Shown: piece after piece, positions 1 through 7,585 of the stretch | Layout of the letters: each line of letters begins with the position of its first letter | How positions within the stretch are numbered: position 1 is the first letter of the stretch | From: JBEHWX01 sp048498995 | GTDB lineage: Bacteria; Bacteroidota; Ignavibacteria; OLB7 | Assembly (NCBI GenBank): GCA_048498995.1 | Contig: JBEHWX010000115.1 | Location: 1 to 17,635 of the forward strand | Direction: 5' to 3' | DNA length: 17,635 bases | Notes under the pieces: model-generated | Seen by the model: the letters and a program-made list of their open reading frames with translations, nothing else | The model's database searches: none | Told to the model about the DNA's origin: nothing | Made by a program: the position numbers and the translations under genes

Positions 1-24
1 CGGCATCCGGGCTCCCGGATGCCG
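1..24 (-). terminator. Hairpin terminator of the enolase-phosphohexomutase operon
   Basis: Bases 1-11 (CGGCATCCGGG) are the exact reverse complement of bases 14-24 (CCCGGATGCCG), giving a 10-11 bp GC-rich stem with a very small loop. It lies about 32 bases beyond the stop codon of the minus-strand phosphohexomutase gene, the usual place for a factor-independent terminator. Any U-tract would lie beyond the left edge of the window, so termination strength cannot be judged. Confidence 0.65.
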
Positions 25-56
25 CCGCGACGGTTTCCGTCCGTCATGTCAGACAA

Positions 57-1463
57 TCACTTCAGGTTCAGGCCCGCCTTCAGCAGCTCGTCCACCTTCT
101 CCGACGAGTCGGCCTCGGCGTAATAGCGGAGCAGGGGCTCGGTGCCGGAGGCACGGATCAGCAGCCAGCCGTTGTCGACGAAGAACTTGAAGCCGTCGAG
201 CGTGCTGGTCTGGAGCACCGGATGCCGGCCGAGCTTGGCCACTCCGGCCTTGGCGCGCGCAAGGATCTCGTTCTTGCGGGCCACGGTCATCTTCATGTCC
301 ACGCGGCGGTAGCGGTGCGGGCCGAACTCCTCGTCGAGCTCCCGCGAGAGCTGTCCGAGCGTCTTGCCCCGCTTGGCCATCATCTCCAGCAGCAGCAGGC
401 CGTTGAAGATGCCGTCGCGCTCCGGAATATGAAGATTCGTGCCGAGTCCGCCCGACTCCTCGCCGCCGATCACCAGCTTCTCGGAGACCATCAGCTTGGC
501 GATATACTTGAAGCCGACCGCGGTCTCGAACAGCTTGATCCCGTTCCGCTCGCAGTACTGGTTGATCATCGTCGTCAGCGAGATCGTCTTGGCCACGGCC
601 CCTTTCTGGCGACGATCCTCGAAGAGGTACTTCATCAGCAGCACGAAGATCCGATGGGAGTCGACGAAGTTGCCATCCTCATCGACGGTGCCGAGACGAT
701 CGGCGTCGCCGTCGGTGGCAAGGCCGACCGAATAGCCGCCCCCCTTGATCATCCCGATCATCTCGCCGAGATACTCGCCGAGCGGCTCCGGGTGATCGAG
801 GTTGCCGAAGGAGGGATTGAAGCTGTTGTGGATCTGCTCGACGTTCGGCAGCAGCTGATCCATCGTGTGGATGCCGGAGCCGTGCATCGGATCGTAGAGC
901 ACCTTGAAGCCGGCGCCGGCGATAGCGTCGAGATCGATCTTCTTTCTGACATACTCGACGTAGGCCTTCTTGGCGTCGAAGAGCCTGACCATCTTCTGCT
1001 TGACCAGCGCATCGAGCTCCGGGAGCGCCTTGGCGCGCTTCGGCGGGTTGAGCTCCAGCTTGCTGACCAGCGCCTGAACCTTCGCCACATCCTCCGGGGT
1101 GGAGGGGCCGCCGAAATCCGCCTTGAGCTTGAAGCCGTTGTACTCGGCCGGGTTGTGGCTGGCCGTCAGGATCACGCCGCCGGCCAGGCGCTTGCTCTTG
1201 GCCGTCAGGGAGACCTGCGGGGTGGAGGAGATGCCGTTGGTGAGCCAGACCGGCACTCCCTCCGAGGCGAGCACGCGGGCCACCGTGGCCGCGAACCTGT
1301 CGGAAAGAAAGCGGGCGTCGTAACCAACGACGACGCCCCGCTCGGCATTCGGATGTTTCTTGAAGAACTGCGCCGCCGCGCGCGCCACCAGCGCCACATT
1401 GCTGAAGGTGAAGTCGTCGGCGATGACGCCGCGCCAGCCGTCGGTTCCGAAGATTATCGCCAT
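57..1463 (-). CDS. Phosphohexomutase (phosphoglucomutase/phosphomannomutase family)
   Basis: A 468-residue cytosolic enzyme of the alpha-D-phosphohexomutase family, which interconverts hexose 1- and 6-phosphates through a phosphoserine and a bisphosphate intermediate. The four family signatures appear in order. The catalytic loop TASHNP carries the phosphorylated Ser at residue 102. The Mg-binding loop DGDADR is at 251-256. The sugar-specificity loop GEESGG is at 334-339. The phosphate-binding RASGTEP is at 437-443. The length is normal and no key residue is missing. The start is taken at ATG 1463 because MAIIFGTDGWRG is the conserved family N-terminus. The frame stays open upstream to 1652, but that stretch overlaps the enolase 3' end and resembles no protein. 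No clear Shine-Dalgarno sequence is visible. The start is 49 bases after the enolase stop, same strand, so the two are probably co-transcribed. The GEESGG loop suggests a phosphoglucomutase rather than GlmM, but glucose versus mannose specificity is inference. Confidence 0.93.
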   Translation of the reverse strand: MAIIFGTDGWRGVIADDFTFSNVALVARAAAQFFKKHPNAERGVVVGYDARFLSDRFAATVARVLASEGVPVWLTNGISSTPQVSLTAKSKRLAGGVILTASHNPAEYNGFKLKADFGGPSTPEDVAKVQALVSKLELNPPKRAKALPELDALVKQKMVRLFDAKKAYVEYVRKKIDLDAIAGAGFKVLYDPMHGSGIHTMDQLLPNVEQIHNSFNPSFGNLDHPEPLGEYLGEMIGMIKGGGYSVGLATDGDADRLGTVDEDGNFVDSHRIFVLLMKYLFEDRRQKGAVAKTISLTTMINQYCERNGIKLFETAVGFKYIAKLMVSEKLVIGGEESGGLGTNLHIPERDGIFNGLLLLEMMAKRGKTLGQLSRELDEEFGPHRYRRVDMKMTVARKNEILARAKAGVAKLGRHPVLQTSTLDGFKFFVDNGWLLIRASGTEPLLRYYAEADSSEKVDELLKAGLNLK

Positions 1464-1512
1464 GGATATTGATCGTTGTTGAACATGCCGTGTCGTCGCC
1501 ACCGGAACGGTC

Positions 1513-2805
1513 TCAGAGCATGCCGCGTGCGAAGGCCGCCTCGCCGGCGAACTCGGCCGTCGGTCCGAGCTCCTCTTCGATCCGGAGGAGCTGATTGTAC
1601 TTCGCGATCCGATCGGTGCGGCTGGCCGAGCCGGCCTTGATCTGCCCGGCATTTGTGCCGACGGCCAGATCCGCGATCGTCGTATCCTCGGTCTCTCCCG
1701 AGCGGTGGGAGATCACCGCCGTGTAGGTGTTCGTCCGCGCCAGCTCGATCACCTCGAGCGTCTCGGAGACCGTCCCGATCTGGTTGAGCTTCACCAGGAT
1801 CGAGTTGGCCACGTCCTGCTCGATGCCGCGCCAGAGGAACTCGCTGTTGGTCACGAACAGATCGTCGCCGACCAGCTGGATGCTGTCGCCGATCGCCTCT
1901 GTCAGCTTCCGCCATCCGTCCCAGTCATTCTCGGCCATGCCGTCCTCGATCGAGATGATCGGGTACTTCTCGGTCAGCGCCTTGTACCAGTCGATCATCT
2001 CGTCGGCGGTCTTGATCGAGTTGTCGGACTTGAAGAGGCGATAGCCTCCCTCCGGGGTCCACATCTCGCTGGAGGCGACGTCGAGCGCGAGCCAGACTTC
2101 GTTGCCGGCGGAGTAGTGCGCCTTGTCGATCGCCTCGAGGATCACGTCGAGCGCCTCCTCGTTGGAGCGGAGCGACGGGGCGAAGCCCCCCTCGTCGCCG
2201 ACGGCGGTGGAGAGCCCCTTGCCGTGGAGAACCTTCTTGAGGGAGTGGAAGATCTCGGTTCCCATCTGGAGCGCCTCGGCGAACGACTCGGCTCCGACCG
2301 GGACGATCATGAACTCCTGAAAGTCGACGTTGTTGTCGGCATGCTTCCCGCCGTTGATGATGTTCATCAGCGGCACCGGAAGCGTGCGGGCATTGACTCC
2401 CCCCAGGTAACGATACAGCGGCATGTTGTGGAACTTCGCGGCGGCTTTTGCCACGGCCATCGAGACGCCGAGAATGGCGTTGGCGCCGAGCTTGGACTTG
2501 TTCGACGTGCCGTCGAGATCCAGCAGCATCGCGTCGATGGTGGCCTGATCGCTGGCCGGGAGACCGACGATCTCCTCGGCAATGGTCGAGTTGACGTTGT
2601 TGACCGCGTTCATAACCGACAGCCCGAAGAACTGTCCCGGGTCCCCGTCGCGAAGCTCGACCGCCTCGTGCTCACCGGTTGAAGCTCCCGAGGGGACCGC
2701 GGCTCGCCCGAGGATACCCCCTTCAACGATGACTTCGACTTCGACCGTCGGATTGCCGCGCGAGTCGAGAATCTGCCGTGCGCGGAGGTCCTGAATAATC
2801 GCCAT
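1513..2805 (-). CDS. eno: Enolase (phosphopyruvate hydratase)
   Basis: Full-length 430-residue glycolytic enolase, converting 2-phosphoglycerate to phosphoenolpyruvate in the cytosol as a Mg-dependent dimer or octamer. The N-terminal motif ILDSRGNPTVEVEV and the mobile ASTG loop (41-44) are present. The active-site Glu is in GDEGG (Glu205). Mg ligands are Asp242, Glu287 (SIEDG) and Asp314 (GDDLF). The catalytic Lys339 lies in ILVKLNQIG, the substrate-binding SHRSGE at 367-371, and Lys390 in GQIKAGS. Residue assignments follow the known E. coli/yeast positions by family alignment. The start at 2805 gives the canonical N-terminus; the Shine-Dalgarno is weak. It is the first gene of a two-gene operon with the phosphohexomutase and is divergent from the GT-C membrane protein gene. 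A candidate FCB-type promoter lies 58-87 bases upstream of the start. Confidence 0.98.
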   Translation of the reverse strand: MAIIQDLRARQILDSRGNPTVEVEVIVEGGILGRAAVPSGASTGEHEAVELRDGDPGQFFGLSVMNAVNNVNSTIAEEIVGLPASDQATIDAMLLDLDGTSNKSKLGANAILGVSMAVAKAAAKFHNMPLYRYLGGVNARTLPVPLMNIINGGKHADNNVDFQEFMIVPVGAESFAEALQMGTEIFHSLKKVLHGKGLSTAVGDEGGFAPSLRSNEEALDVILEAIDKAHYSAGNEVWLALDVASSEMWTPEGGYRLFKSDNSIKTADEMIDWYKALTEKYPIISIEDGMAENDWDGWRKLTEAIGDSIQLVGDDLFVTNSEFLWRGIEQDVANSILVKLNQIGTVSETLEVIELARTNTYTAVISHRSGETEDTTIADLAVGTNAGQIKAGSASRTDRIAKYNQLLRIEEELGPTAEFAGEAAFARGML

Positions 2806-3165
2806 AGATCGTTCTAAGCCTTGATTTGCTGTATGACTGGGAGATCACTGGGGATAGAGGCGCAAATAACGGTTACCGGAGAAACCCTGCAACCTGCTTG
2901 TTATCCTGACCCGGCCAAATGACCATCCGTTACCAGGCCGGCCGGTCCTCCGTTCCCGCGCCGTGGGGCTCCGACGTCGGGAGGGCATGGGAAGGTCGTG
3001 GGCCGATATGTTGAGTCACGGCTTCCACTCCGGACCTGACACTCCTCCGATCGATCCCGGAGAATCTCTCGACTCCGGTCTCTCCGTATCTTCGGACGAT
3101 GCTCTTCTCCGGCATGGTACGGACACGACCACGCGCCGGATGCTTCCGCGAACACTCCGCCGACG
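2806..3165. other. Divergent intergenic region between eno and the GT-C gene
   Basis: A 360-base gap between two divergent genes, so it must carry promoters for both. The enolase-proximal part (about 2810-2900) is less GC-rich and contains the candidate eno promoter. The GT-C-proximal part (2930-3165) is GC-rich. Short open frames exist there on both strands, but none has a ribosome site or a recognisable protein. No strong hairpin or operator was seen. Confidence 0.6.
2863..2892 (-). promoter_or_regulatory. Candidate FCB/Bacteroidota-type promoter for eno
   Basis: On the minus strand a TTG (plus-strand CAA at 2890-2892) is followed after 19 bases by GTTATTTG (plus-strand 2863-2870). This resembles the Bacteroidota housekeeping promoter TTTG-N19/21-TAnnTTTG, with TTG and TTTG matching and the TA pair not. 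Transcription would begin about 50 bases before the enolase start. The match is short and untested. Confidence 0.3.
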
Positions 3166-4836
3166 ATGCGACCCGACGCGAACCGCTCCATCCTCCGGTA
3201 CCTTCCCGTGCTCCTTCCGCTCCTCTGGGGGATCACGCTCCTGCCCGGCCTCTTCGGGGAGGAGCGGGCCATCGGCGTCGACCCGGCCAACTACCTCCTC
3301 GGGATGCGGAGCTATTCGATAGCCCAGGAGCGGCCGCATCCCCCCGGATATCCGGTCTTCATCGCTCTTGCGCGCGCCGCCTCCGTTCTCACCGGCGGTG
3401 ACCACGCGGGGCTCAGGCTCGTCGTGATCCTCTTCGCGCTCGCGGCGGTGCTCCTTACCTGGCGGCTCGGCCGTCGCTGGGGAGGCCCGCGCGTCGGCGC
3501 CGCCGCGGCGATGCTCCTCGCGCTCAACCCGCTCTTCTGGTTCTATGCCTGCACCTCCGAGAGCTACGCGGTCGATGCCGCCGTCGCTCCCGCGCTCATC
3601 CTGCTTCTGCTGGCGACCCGGCGCGGCGGATGGATCTGGACCGGGCTGGCGGTCGGGCTCGCGCTCGGACTCCGCTCGACCACGGTGGTGCTGCTGGCTC
3701 CCGCGCTCCTGCCGATCCTCTGGCTCCGGGTCCGTCGAGGCTCGATGAGCCCGCGGGATCTCGTCGTCGCCGCGCTCGGCGCGGTTGCCGGTCTCGCCGT
3801 CTGGCTTCCATGGGTGATCGTCAACGAGGGAGGGTGGAGCGGGTATCTCCGCGCGCTCGACGGGCTCACCACCCGAAGCGCCGGACCGTTCATCGGCAAC
3901 CTCGCCGGCCTCGTCATCACGCTCCTCTGGTGCGCCGGTCCCGTCGCGTTCTACTGGCTCCTCTCGGCGGGCCGCATCGCGCGCGCCGCGCGCAACGCGA
4001 TGAAGGAGCCGACGTCGGAGACCGGGAGCGCGCGCGCCATCCTGCTCCTCTGGGCGATCGTCCCCACGCTCTTCTTCGCGCTGGTGATTCACACCAAGGG
4101 ATATCTGCTGCTGGTGCTGCCGGCGCTCGCCATCGGCACCGCCTGGCTGGCCGCGGCCGACCGCCGGACCATCGGCCCGGCGCGCCTCGGACGCATGGCG
4201 ATCATCGCGATCGTGCTGGTCGGCGCCGGCATCTTTCTGCTGATCCCCTCGGAGCCTCCCCCCGCGTACGCGGCGCTCGCCCCGCGCAACCGCACGTCCG
4301 CGGAGCGCGCGCGGAGCGTTCTTGGACGCGCGCTCTCGGCGTACCTGCCGGCGCGCTCGGAGATCGCCGCGCGCGATCGCGAGCTGGCCGCCGCCGTGGA
4401 TGAGATCGCCTCGGCCGTCGGAACCGGGTTCGACACCACGCTGGTGCTGATCGATCCGGCCGGCTCCACCTACGCGCATCCCCGCATCCTCCAGTGTTAT
4501 CTGCCGCGCATCCTCTTCGCGCTCCCCGGCATACACAACGACCGGCTGCTCACGTTCTTCCGGGGGGACGAGAAGTGGAAGCGCTTCGGCGAGGCCGGCG
4601 TGATCTCCGCGCCGAGGATTCTCCTCTTCACCGACCGCGGGCTCGCCGCGGCCTACCCGATGATGCGGCCGCTCGCGCCGCGTGGCGCCGGGAGCGGGGC
4701 GTTGCTGGAGGGAGAGGGGAAGGTCGGTCCGGAGCTTCGCGTTACCATCGACTCGCTCTTCACCCGATGGGACCAGCCGGGGGAGGGGCCGCCGCTCGCG
4801 CCTCCGCCGTCGGCCACGCCCGCCGGGCGCCAGTAG
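3166..4836 (+). CDS. GT-C-fold glycosyltransferase-like polytopic membrane protein
   Basis: A 556-residue protein with about ten hydrophobic segments (near residues 12-30, 82-101, 107-127, 136-151, 155-170, 172-187, 196-219, 240-267, 290-330 as two, and 343-361), followed by a soluble C-terminal part of about 190 residues ending in a Pro-rich tail. The first large loop holds Asp39 (VDPANY), the position of the catalytic or metal-binding Asp in GT-C enzymes. It is followed by HPPGYP (58-63), then TSESYAVDA (130-138) and KGYLLLVLPA (311-320). This pattern is seen in the DUF2723/GT39-like families. Such enzymes transfer sugars from polyprenyl-phosphate donors on the periplasmic side of the inner membrane; donor and acceptor here are unknown. 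The start at 3166 is the first ATG in frame, and a later start would lose the first membrane segment and Asp39. No good Shine-Dalgarno is visible. It is a lone gene with a large gap downstream. Assignment to a specific GT family is inference. Confidence 0.75.
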   Translation: MRPDANRSILRYLPVLLPLLWGITLLPGLFGEERAIGVDPANYLLGMRSYSIAQERPHPPGYPVFIALARAASVLTGGDHAGLRLVVILFALAAVLLTWRLGRRWGGPRVGAAAAMLLALNPLFWFYACTSESYAVDAAVAPALILLLLATRRGGWIWTGLAVGLALGLRSTTVVLLAPALLPILWLRVRRGSMSPRDLVVAALGAVAGLAVWLPWVIVNEGGWSGYLRALDGLTTRSAGPFIGNLAGLVITLLWCAGPVAFYWLLSAGRIARAARNAMKEPTSETGSARAILLLWAIVPTLFFALVIHTKGYLLLVLPALAIGTAWLAAADRRTIGPARLGRMAIIAIVLVGAGIFLLIPSEPPPAYAALAPRNRTSAERARSVLGRALSAYLPARSEIAARDRELAAAVDEIASAVGTGFDTTLVLIDPAGSTYAHPRILQCYLPRILFALPGIHNDRLLTFFRGDEKWKRFGEAGVISAPRILLFTDRGLAAAYPMMRPLAPRGAGSGALLEGEGKVGPELRVTIDSLFTRWDQPGEGPPLAPPPSATPAGRQ

Positions 4837-4840
4837 TTCC

Positions 4841-4858
4841 CGCCGCGTGCTGGCGGCG
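4841..4858 (+). terminator. Weak hairpin after the GT-C gene
   Basis: CGCCGC (4841-4846) pairs with GCGGCG (4853-4858) over a 6-base loop, beginning 5 bases after the stop. The stem is only 6 bp and no T-run follows, so the assignment rests mainly on position. Confidence 0.3.
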
Positions 4859-5119
4859 TGGATGGTGACCATCGTCGAATCTTGGCGGCAACTCTTCGAT
4901 TTCGACCTACGGAGCGGTGATCGGCGACCGCCACGCGATGCCGCGGAACATTTCCCGCCGCCGTCGCGTGGTCGGCTCGCACATGGAGAAATGGCGTTTC
5001 AGGCGGCCATGCGGCGGCTGCCTCGTCCCGATGATCCCCCAATCGCCTCGAAAAGCATCTCCATTCGTACACCTTTCCGCCGATTTCTTGAAGTTAATTT
5101 TCATCACGCCTTCATTTTG

Positions 5120-5151
5120 TTTGTTTGGAGAAATCGTTTGAGCGATTTTTG
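5120..5151 (+). promoter_or_regulatory. Candidate FCB/Bacteroidota-type promoter for array gene 1
   Basis: TTTG (5120-5123), 20 bases, then GATTTTTG (5144-5151). This matches the Bacteroidota consensus TTTG-N19/21-TAnnTTTG at every specified base but one. It lies in the locally AT-rich part of the gap. It implies a long leader of about 275 bases before the start at 5431, which is the main reason for caution. Confidence 0.4.
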
Positions 5152-5430
5152 CGCCCGAGGTCGTCCATTGTCATCAACAACTTTCAGGTTTCCACGGTAG
5201 GGGACGAGGAATATTTCGGCCCGGCATGTTCGCATGCGGGAGGGCGGGGTATTGCTCCACGGATCGGAAATCCATGATATCCGAAATGTCCACCGACGCT
5301 CGACACCAACGAGCGGAGGGCCGGCGGCCATTGCGTTGCCGGAGAGATCGGATATCACGAGGTCACACGTCGTCGGAACGTATTTCCGGCGGCATATACA
5401 TCACCGTTCTTCTTCTTTCCAGGAGGAATT

Positions 5431-7206
5431 ATGCGGAACAAGCATGTCCACCTTGCTGGGCGCATCACCTTCGGCGCATGTATTCTGATGGTACTCGCGT
5501 GCATATCCACCGCGCACGCGCAGCGGTTCGAGGAAATGTTCGGAAGGGACTGCCAGGAAAATGGATTCTCCGGCGTTCAGACTTCCAGGGGCGGCTACAT
5601 CTCGGTGGGAGCGGCCATGAGTCAGAGTTCAAACTGCAGCGATCAGGACATCTACGTCGTGATGCTGAACAGCAATGGGTCGCTCGCGTGGGCCAGAACC
5701 ATCGATATCGCCGGCGGCAATGATGTCGCGCGCGACGTGGTGGAATCCTTCTCCTCCGATGGCGGCTTCCTGATCACCGGCTACACCGACCGGGCCGGAT
5801 GCGACAACATGGGGCGGCAGGATATGTTCCTGATGCGTATCGACGGCAGCGGCAACGTGCAGTGGCTCAATACCTACGGTACGTCGGACTACAACGAGCT
5901 GGCGTTCCGCCTTATCGAATGCCGCTACAGCGCCACCGGCAGCGACGATGCCGGCGAGATCGTCGTGGCCGGATTCCGGAACATCGAGGACAGCCGGTAC
6001 GATGGACTGCTGCTCCGCACCAATTCCACCGGCGGCATCATCTTCTTCAAGAGATACGATGGTGGTCGCAACGATGGCTTCTACGGCGTCATCGAATCTC
6101 ATGTCGGAAACAATCGCAGTGACCTGATCGCGGCCGGGTTCACCGACAGCTACAACACCTCCGGGGTTACCAACGGGTTCGCGATCCGCGTCGACATGAA
6201 CGGGCGCTTCTACGGAACGGCTCCGTCGAGCGCCGCCGTGTTCGGCGGACGCAATACCGTGATACTCTCCCATGTCGCCGAGCAGACCACCGGACGCCAG
6301 CAGGGTGCCCTCATCTTCTGCGGCGACGCGGACTATAATGGCAACGCGACCGATCCGTATTTGGTGAAGACGGGGCCCAGCCCGTGCCGGTTCATCGCCG
6401 ACAGGCGCTACGGCGACGATGGCGGAAATTCCCATGAGGAGACCTGGTCCATCCAGGAGATTCATGACCCGTCCGGAACCGGCCTGACCGACGGCAACTT
6501 CATCGTCGCCGGTCTTACCGAAATCACCGGCACCACGATGCCGTACATGATGGAGATCGATCCTTCGCTGGCGATGGCGTTCGGTGTCGGATTCAAGGTC
6601 TACGGAAATACTCCCGGAAAGGGCTACACGGCATTTCCCGCGCTCAGCAGCTCCAGCTCCACGACCTCCGGTTTCTATCTGACGGCTACCGCCGAGAACG
6701 CGAACCCTGACCTCGATATGTATGTCGTGAAGACCGACGCCGCCGGCCGCGTCCGCTGCTACTACAGCGACGTCGACGTGCGCGTGACCGAGCCGAAATA
6801 CGAGCCGCGTTGCCCGGACGTCAAGAGCGAGGATATCGGCGAGATGTGCGAGCATCATTACGACCCGGTCGAGAACGAGTGGATCACGGTGATCTGCAAC
6901 GATTCGCGCGATGATACGCAGGGCAAGCTGGCTCGCGTGATCCTCGGAAGCGAGGGGATCGACCTCTACCCGAATCCGGTGAAGGCCGGCAGCGTCCTCA
7001 CCATCTCGGCCGCCAAGCGGCAGTCCGGTTCGATGACCATCATCGTCTCCGACCTCGCCGGCCGCATTCTCCATCGCTCGACGATGGAGCTGACCAACGG
7101 CGCGCCGACGACCGAGATCAATACCGACGGATGGAAGGCCGGAACGTACCTGGTGAAGATCACCACGGGAGACCGTACCGACCAGAAGCGCATCGTCATC
7201 GAATAA
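5431..7206 (+). CDS. T9SS-exported beta-propeller-like surface protein (array paralogue 1)
   Basis: A 591-residue secreted protein. Residues 1-30 are a signal peptide (charged start, hydrophobic core, cleavage after TAHA), leaving mature Gln31 in QRFEE. Residues 40-441 contain seven diverged repeats of 45-60 residues. Each has a strand like GGYISVG or GEIVVAG, then D-I/M-Y/F-hydrophobic, then an NGS/GNVxW turn and often YG. This is the pattern of beta-propeller repeats common in Bacteroidota exoproteins. Residues 443-492 are a Cys-containing linker (Cys443, 461, 473, 489) ending ICNDS. Residues 509-591 are a T9SS type A sorting domain with YPNP at 513-516, DLAGR and GWKAGTYLVKI. The start is fixed by AGGAGG at 5421-5426, four bases before the ATG. 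The protein should pass the inner membrane by Sec and the outer membrane by T9SS. The ligand is unknown. It is most similar to the next two array genes. Seven blades is a manual count. Confidence 0.88.
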   Translation: MRNKHVHLAGRITFGACILMVLACISTAHAQRFEEMFGRDCQENGFSGVQTSRGGYISVGAAMSQSSNCSDQDIYVVMLNSNGSLAWARTIDIAGGNDVARDVVESFSSDGGFLITGYTDRAGCDNMGRQDMFLMRIDGSGNVQWLNTYGTSDYNELAFRLIECRYSATGSDDAGEIVVAGFRNIEDSRYDGLLLRTNSTGGIIFFKRYDGGRNDGFYGVIESHVGNNRSDLIAAGFTDSYNTSGVTNGFAIRVDMNGRFYGTAPSSAAVFGGRNTVILSHVAEQTTGRQQGALIFCGDADYNGNATDPYLVKTGPSPCRFIADRRYGDDGGNSHEETWSIQEIHDPSGTGLTDGNFIVAGLTEITGTTMPYMMEIDPSLAMAFGVGFKVYGNTPGKGYTAFPALSSSSSTTSGFYLTATAENANPDLDMYVVKTDAAGRVRCYYSDVDVRVTEPKYEPRCPDVKSEDIGEMCEHHYDPVENEWITVICNDSRDDTQGKLARVILGSEGIDLYPNPVKAGSVLTISAAKRQSGSMTIIVSDLAGRILHRSTMELTNGAPTTEINTDGWKAGTYLVKITTGDRTDQKRIVIE

Positions 7207-7240
7207 CGATGTCCGTCGCACATGGTCATTGAGTGAAGAT

Positions 7241-7275
7241 GCCGGATCGGCGGGAAATGCTCCCGCCGATCCGGC
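7241..7275 (+). terminator. Strong hairpin terminator after array gene 1
   Basis: GCCGGATCGGCGGGA (7241-7255) pairs perfectly with TCCCGCCGATCCGGC (7261-7275) over the loop AATGC, a 15 bp stem 34 bases after the stop. No real T-run follows, so it may terminate inefficiently or protect the 3' end. Confidence 0.7.
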
Positions 7276-7453
7276 GGATATTCCGGTCCGATTTTCGGCG
7301 GAGTATTCCGGTCGGTCCTTGCCCGGACCGAGATGGAACGGGAGCCAGGCTCCGCGGAACCGCCCGCCGACGGAGCCACGCATCACATGCATCCCGACCG
7401 GACACCCAGCCGCCCGGCGCGGCATCGGCCGCGTGCATGCCGGATCGAGCGCC

Positions 7454-7489
7454 ACCGCCCCCCACGACCGCCCCCCACGACCGCCCCCC
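7454..7489 (+). repeat. 13-base C-rich tandem repeat
   Basis: ACCGCCCCCCACG occurs at 7454-7466 and 7467-7479, with a partial third copy at 7480-7489. It lies in the non-coding gap before gene 2. The strongly C-rich strand (G-rich on the minus strand) makes it prone to slippage and to sequencing error. Confidence 0.8.
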
Positions 7490-7576
7490 GCCCGCACGAC
7501 CCGCGTATGGAGATCCTCCCCATCGTCCGGAAACACCGGCACGATATCACCACGCCCCATCATGCCTCAATTCAGT

Positions 7577-7581
7577 GGAGG
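7577..7581 (+). promoter_or_regulatory. Ribosome binding site that fixes the start of array gene 2
   Basis: GGAGG sits four bases before ATG 7586. The reading frame is open far upstream, and this site together with the signal peptide beginning at 7586 shows that the upstream part is not translated as the N-terminus. Confidence 0.85.
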
Positions 7582-7585
7582 ATTC

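Larger units (their letters stand above)
4837..5430. other. 594-base intergenic region upstream of the surface-protein array
   Basis: No convincing gene. A small GC hairpin (CGCCGC at 4841-4846 with GCGGCG at 4853-4858) sits right after the GT-C stop and may be a weak terminator. The stretch from about 5050 to 5215 is clearly less GC-rich than its surroundings and holds the candidate promoter for the first array gene. A short AAATCG/CGATTT inverted repeat (5131-5136 and 5143-5148) followed by Ts overlaps that promoter and could alternatively be a small terminator. Confidence 0.55.
7207..7585. other. Intergenic region between array genes 1 and 2
   Basis: A 379-base gap containing a strong hairpin just after gene 1, several short GC-rich inverted motifs around 7280-7360, a C-rich 13-base tandem repeat at 7454-7489, and the ribosome site of gene 2. 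The gene 2 frame stays open through most of this gap (from 7229), but that part has no protein-like character. Confidence 0.6.

Noticed and set aside
1464..1652. N-terminal extension of the phosphohexomutase (63 extra residues)
   Set aside because: It overlaps the 3' end of enolase, is Arg/Ser/Pro-rich, and precedes the conserved family N-terminus MAIIFGTDGWRG.
5629..7563. Minus-strand open frame of 644 codons opposite array gene 1, with similar long antisense frames at 3016-4872, 10334-11851 and 15346-17223 and a plus-strand one at 222-1472 opposite the phosphohexomutase
   Set aside because: Those checked (opposite array gene 1, paralogue 4 and the phosphohexomutase) are aligned codon-for-codon with the sense gene. 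In that phase a stop needs TTA, CTA or TCA in the sense strand, codons rare in GC-rich genes, so long antisense frames arise automatically. The translations are Arg/Gly/Asp-rich and unlike any protein.
7229..7585. 119-residue upstream extension of array gene 2
   Set aside because: It crosses the gene 1 terminator hairpin and the tandem repeat. The real start at 7586 has GGAGG and begins a signal peptide matching those of its paralogues.
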